Shown here: positions 5,141 through 5,413 of the stretch, piece after piece
How the letters are laid out: every line of letters begins with the position of its first letter
Position numbering within the stretch: position 1 is the first letter of the stretch
From: an uncultured Lachnospiraceae bacterium
Lineage (GTDB): Bacteria > Bacillota > Clostridia > Lachnospirales > Lachnospiraceae
Direction of reading: 5' to 3'
Length of the DNA stretch: 5,413 bases
Assembly (NCBI GenBank): GCA_910577735.1
Contig: CAJTOO010000079.1
Span: 1 to 5,413, forward strand
Notes under the pieces: model-generated
The model's input: only the letters and a program-made list of their open reading frames with translations
Databases searched by the model: none
What the model was told of the DNA's origin: nothing
Translations under genes and position numbers: made by a program

Positions 5141-5413
5141 AATGTTGGATACAGAGTTTAGAAAGATAAAACGGCAGAAATTTGTTCTGCTCACCATACT
5201 TGCTGCCTGCCTTTTTCCGATTCCGCTCACTGTAGTAATTGTCCATGCAAAACTGAACTATGATGTGCTTCTTATGTTTGTTATGGAATTTGGTTTTTTT
5301 TTGGTTCTTCCCATTGTTTTGGGTATTATTGCGTCAATCCTGTTCCGAATGGAAAATGAAAATGGGACACTAAAAACCCTGTCTGTAATTCCCGTTCCCA
5401 GATGGAAGCTGCT
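5133..5413 (+). CDS. ABC-2 type permease, LanE/LanG-like, N-terminal part (3' end outside window)
   Basis: This is the membrane partner of the preceding ATPase; 93 residues are visible. I choose the TTG start at 5133-5135 because GGGAGG (5119-5124) lies 8 nt upstream. The in-frame ATG at 5142 would be 17 nt away, and a TTG at 5127 is too close. The start lies inside the last codons of the ATPase gene (8-nt overlap), pointing to translational coupling and equal production. The protein begins MLKMLDTEFRKIKRQKF, a basic cytoplasmic start typical of LanE/LanG/BcrB permeases. Helix 1 is about residues 17-37 (FVLLTILAACLFPIPLTVVIV) and helix 2 about 45-71. After these comes FRMENENGTLKTLSVIPVPR, matching the conserved E-x-E-x-G-T-x-K loop of the family. 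A run of nine T (5294-5302) lies in helix 2. Confidence 0.85.
   Translation, partial: MLKMLDTEFRKIKRQKFVLLTILAACLFPIPLTVVIVHAKLNYDVLLMFVMEFGFFLVLPIVLGIIASILFRMENENGTLKTLSVIPVPRWKL

Overview
The window looks like an accessory, insertion-sequence-rich stretch from a Gram-positive anaerobe of the Clostridia, most likely Lachnospiraceae-like. This is inferred from moderate GC, strong GGAGG ribosome binding sites ahead of most genes, the protein style of the small unknown genes, and the types of transposase present. No rRNA, tRNA or CRISPR array was seen.

Layout, left to right: (1) 1 to about 670, the 3' end of an IS110-family element: the C-terminal part of the transposase on the + strand and a short right-end region containing a lone TTGACA. 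(2) 749-2427, a minus-strand group of three small genes. In transcription order these are a 210-aa protein of unknown function, a small two-helix membrane protein broken by a one-base frameshift in a T run, and a 165-aa protein of unknown function. The second and third genes are each preceded by the same leader of about 78 nt (exact offset 400 nt over the best-conserved 54 nt), which contains a small hairpin and ends at the ribosome binding site. (3) About 2479-4160, an apparently intact IS1634-type DDE insertion sequence, transposase on the minus strand, with a good sigma-70-like promoter set inside a 12-bp inverted repeat that recurs next to the transposase stop codon. (4) 4217-5413, the start of a plus-strand ABC exporter operon: a complete ATP-binding subunit of the bacitracin/lantibiotic-immunity (BcrA/LanF) type, followed by an overlapping permease (LanE/LanG type) that runs off the window.

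How they fit together: the ABC pair would form a membrane exporter that protects against a membrane-active peptide. No peptide biosynthesis gene or regulator is visible, so it may be a stand-alone resistance module or the edge of a larger locus. The three small genes look like one transcription unit, or a run of related units, of unknown job. The two insertion sequences flank it, and the IS1634-type element lies directly upstream of the 210-aa gene, where it may supply part of its promoter. The points most worth following are the repeated leader, the T-run frameshift, the possible IS-made promoters and the unexplained gene trio.
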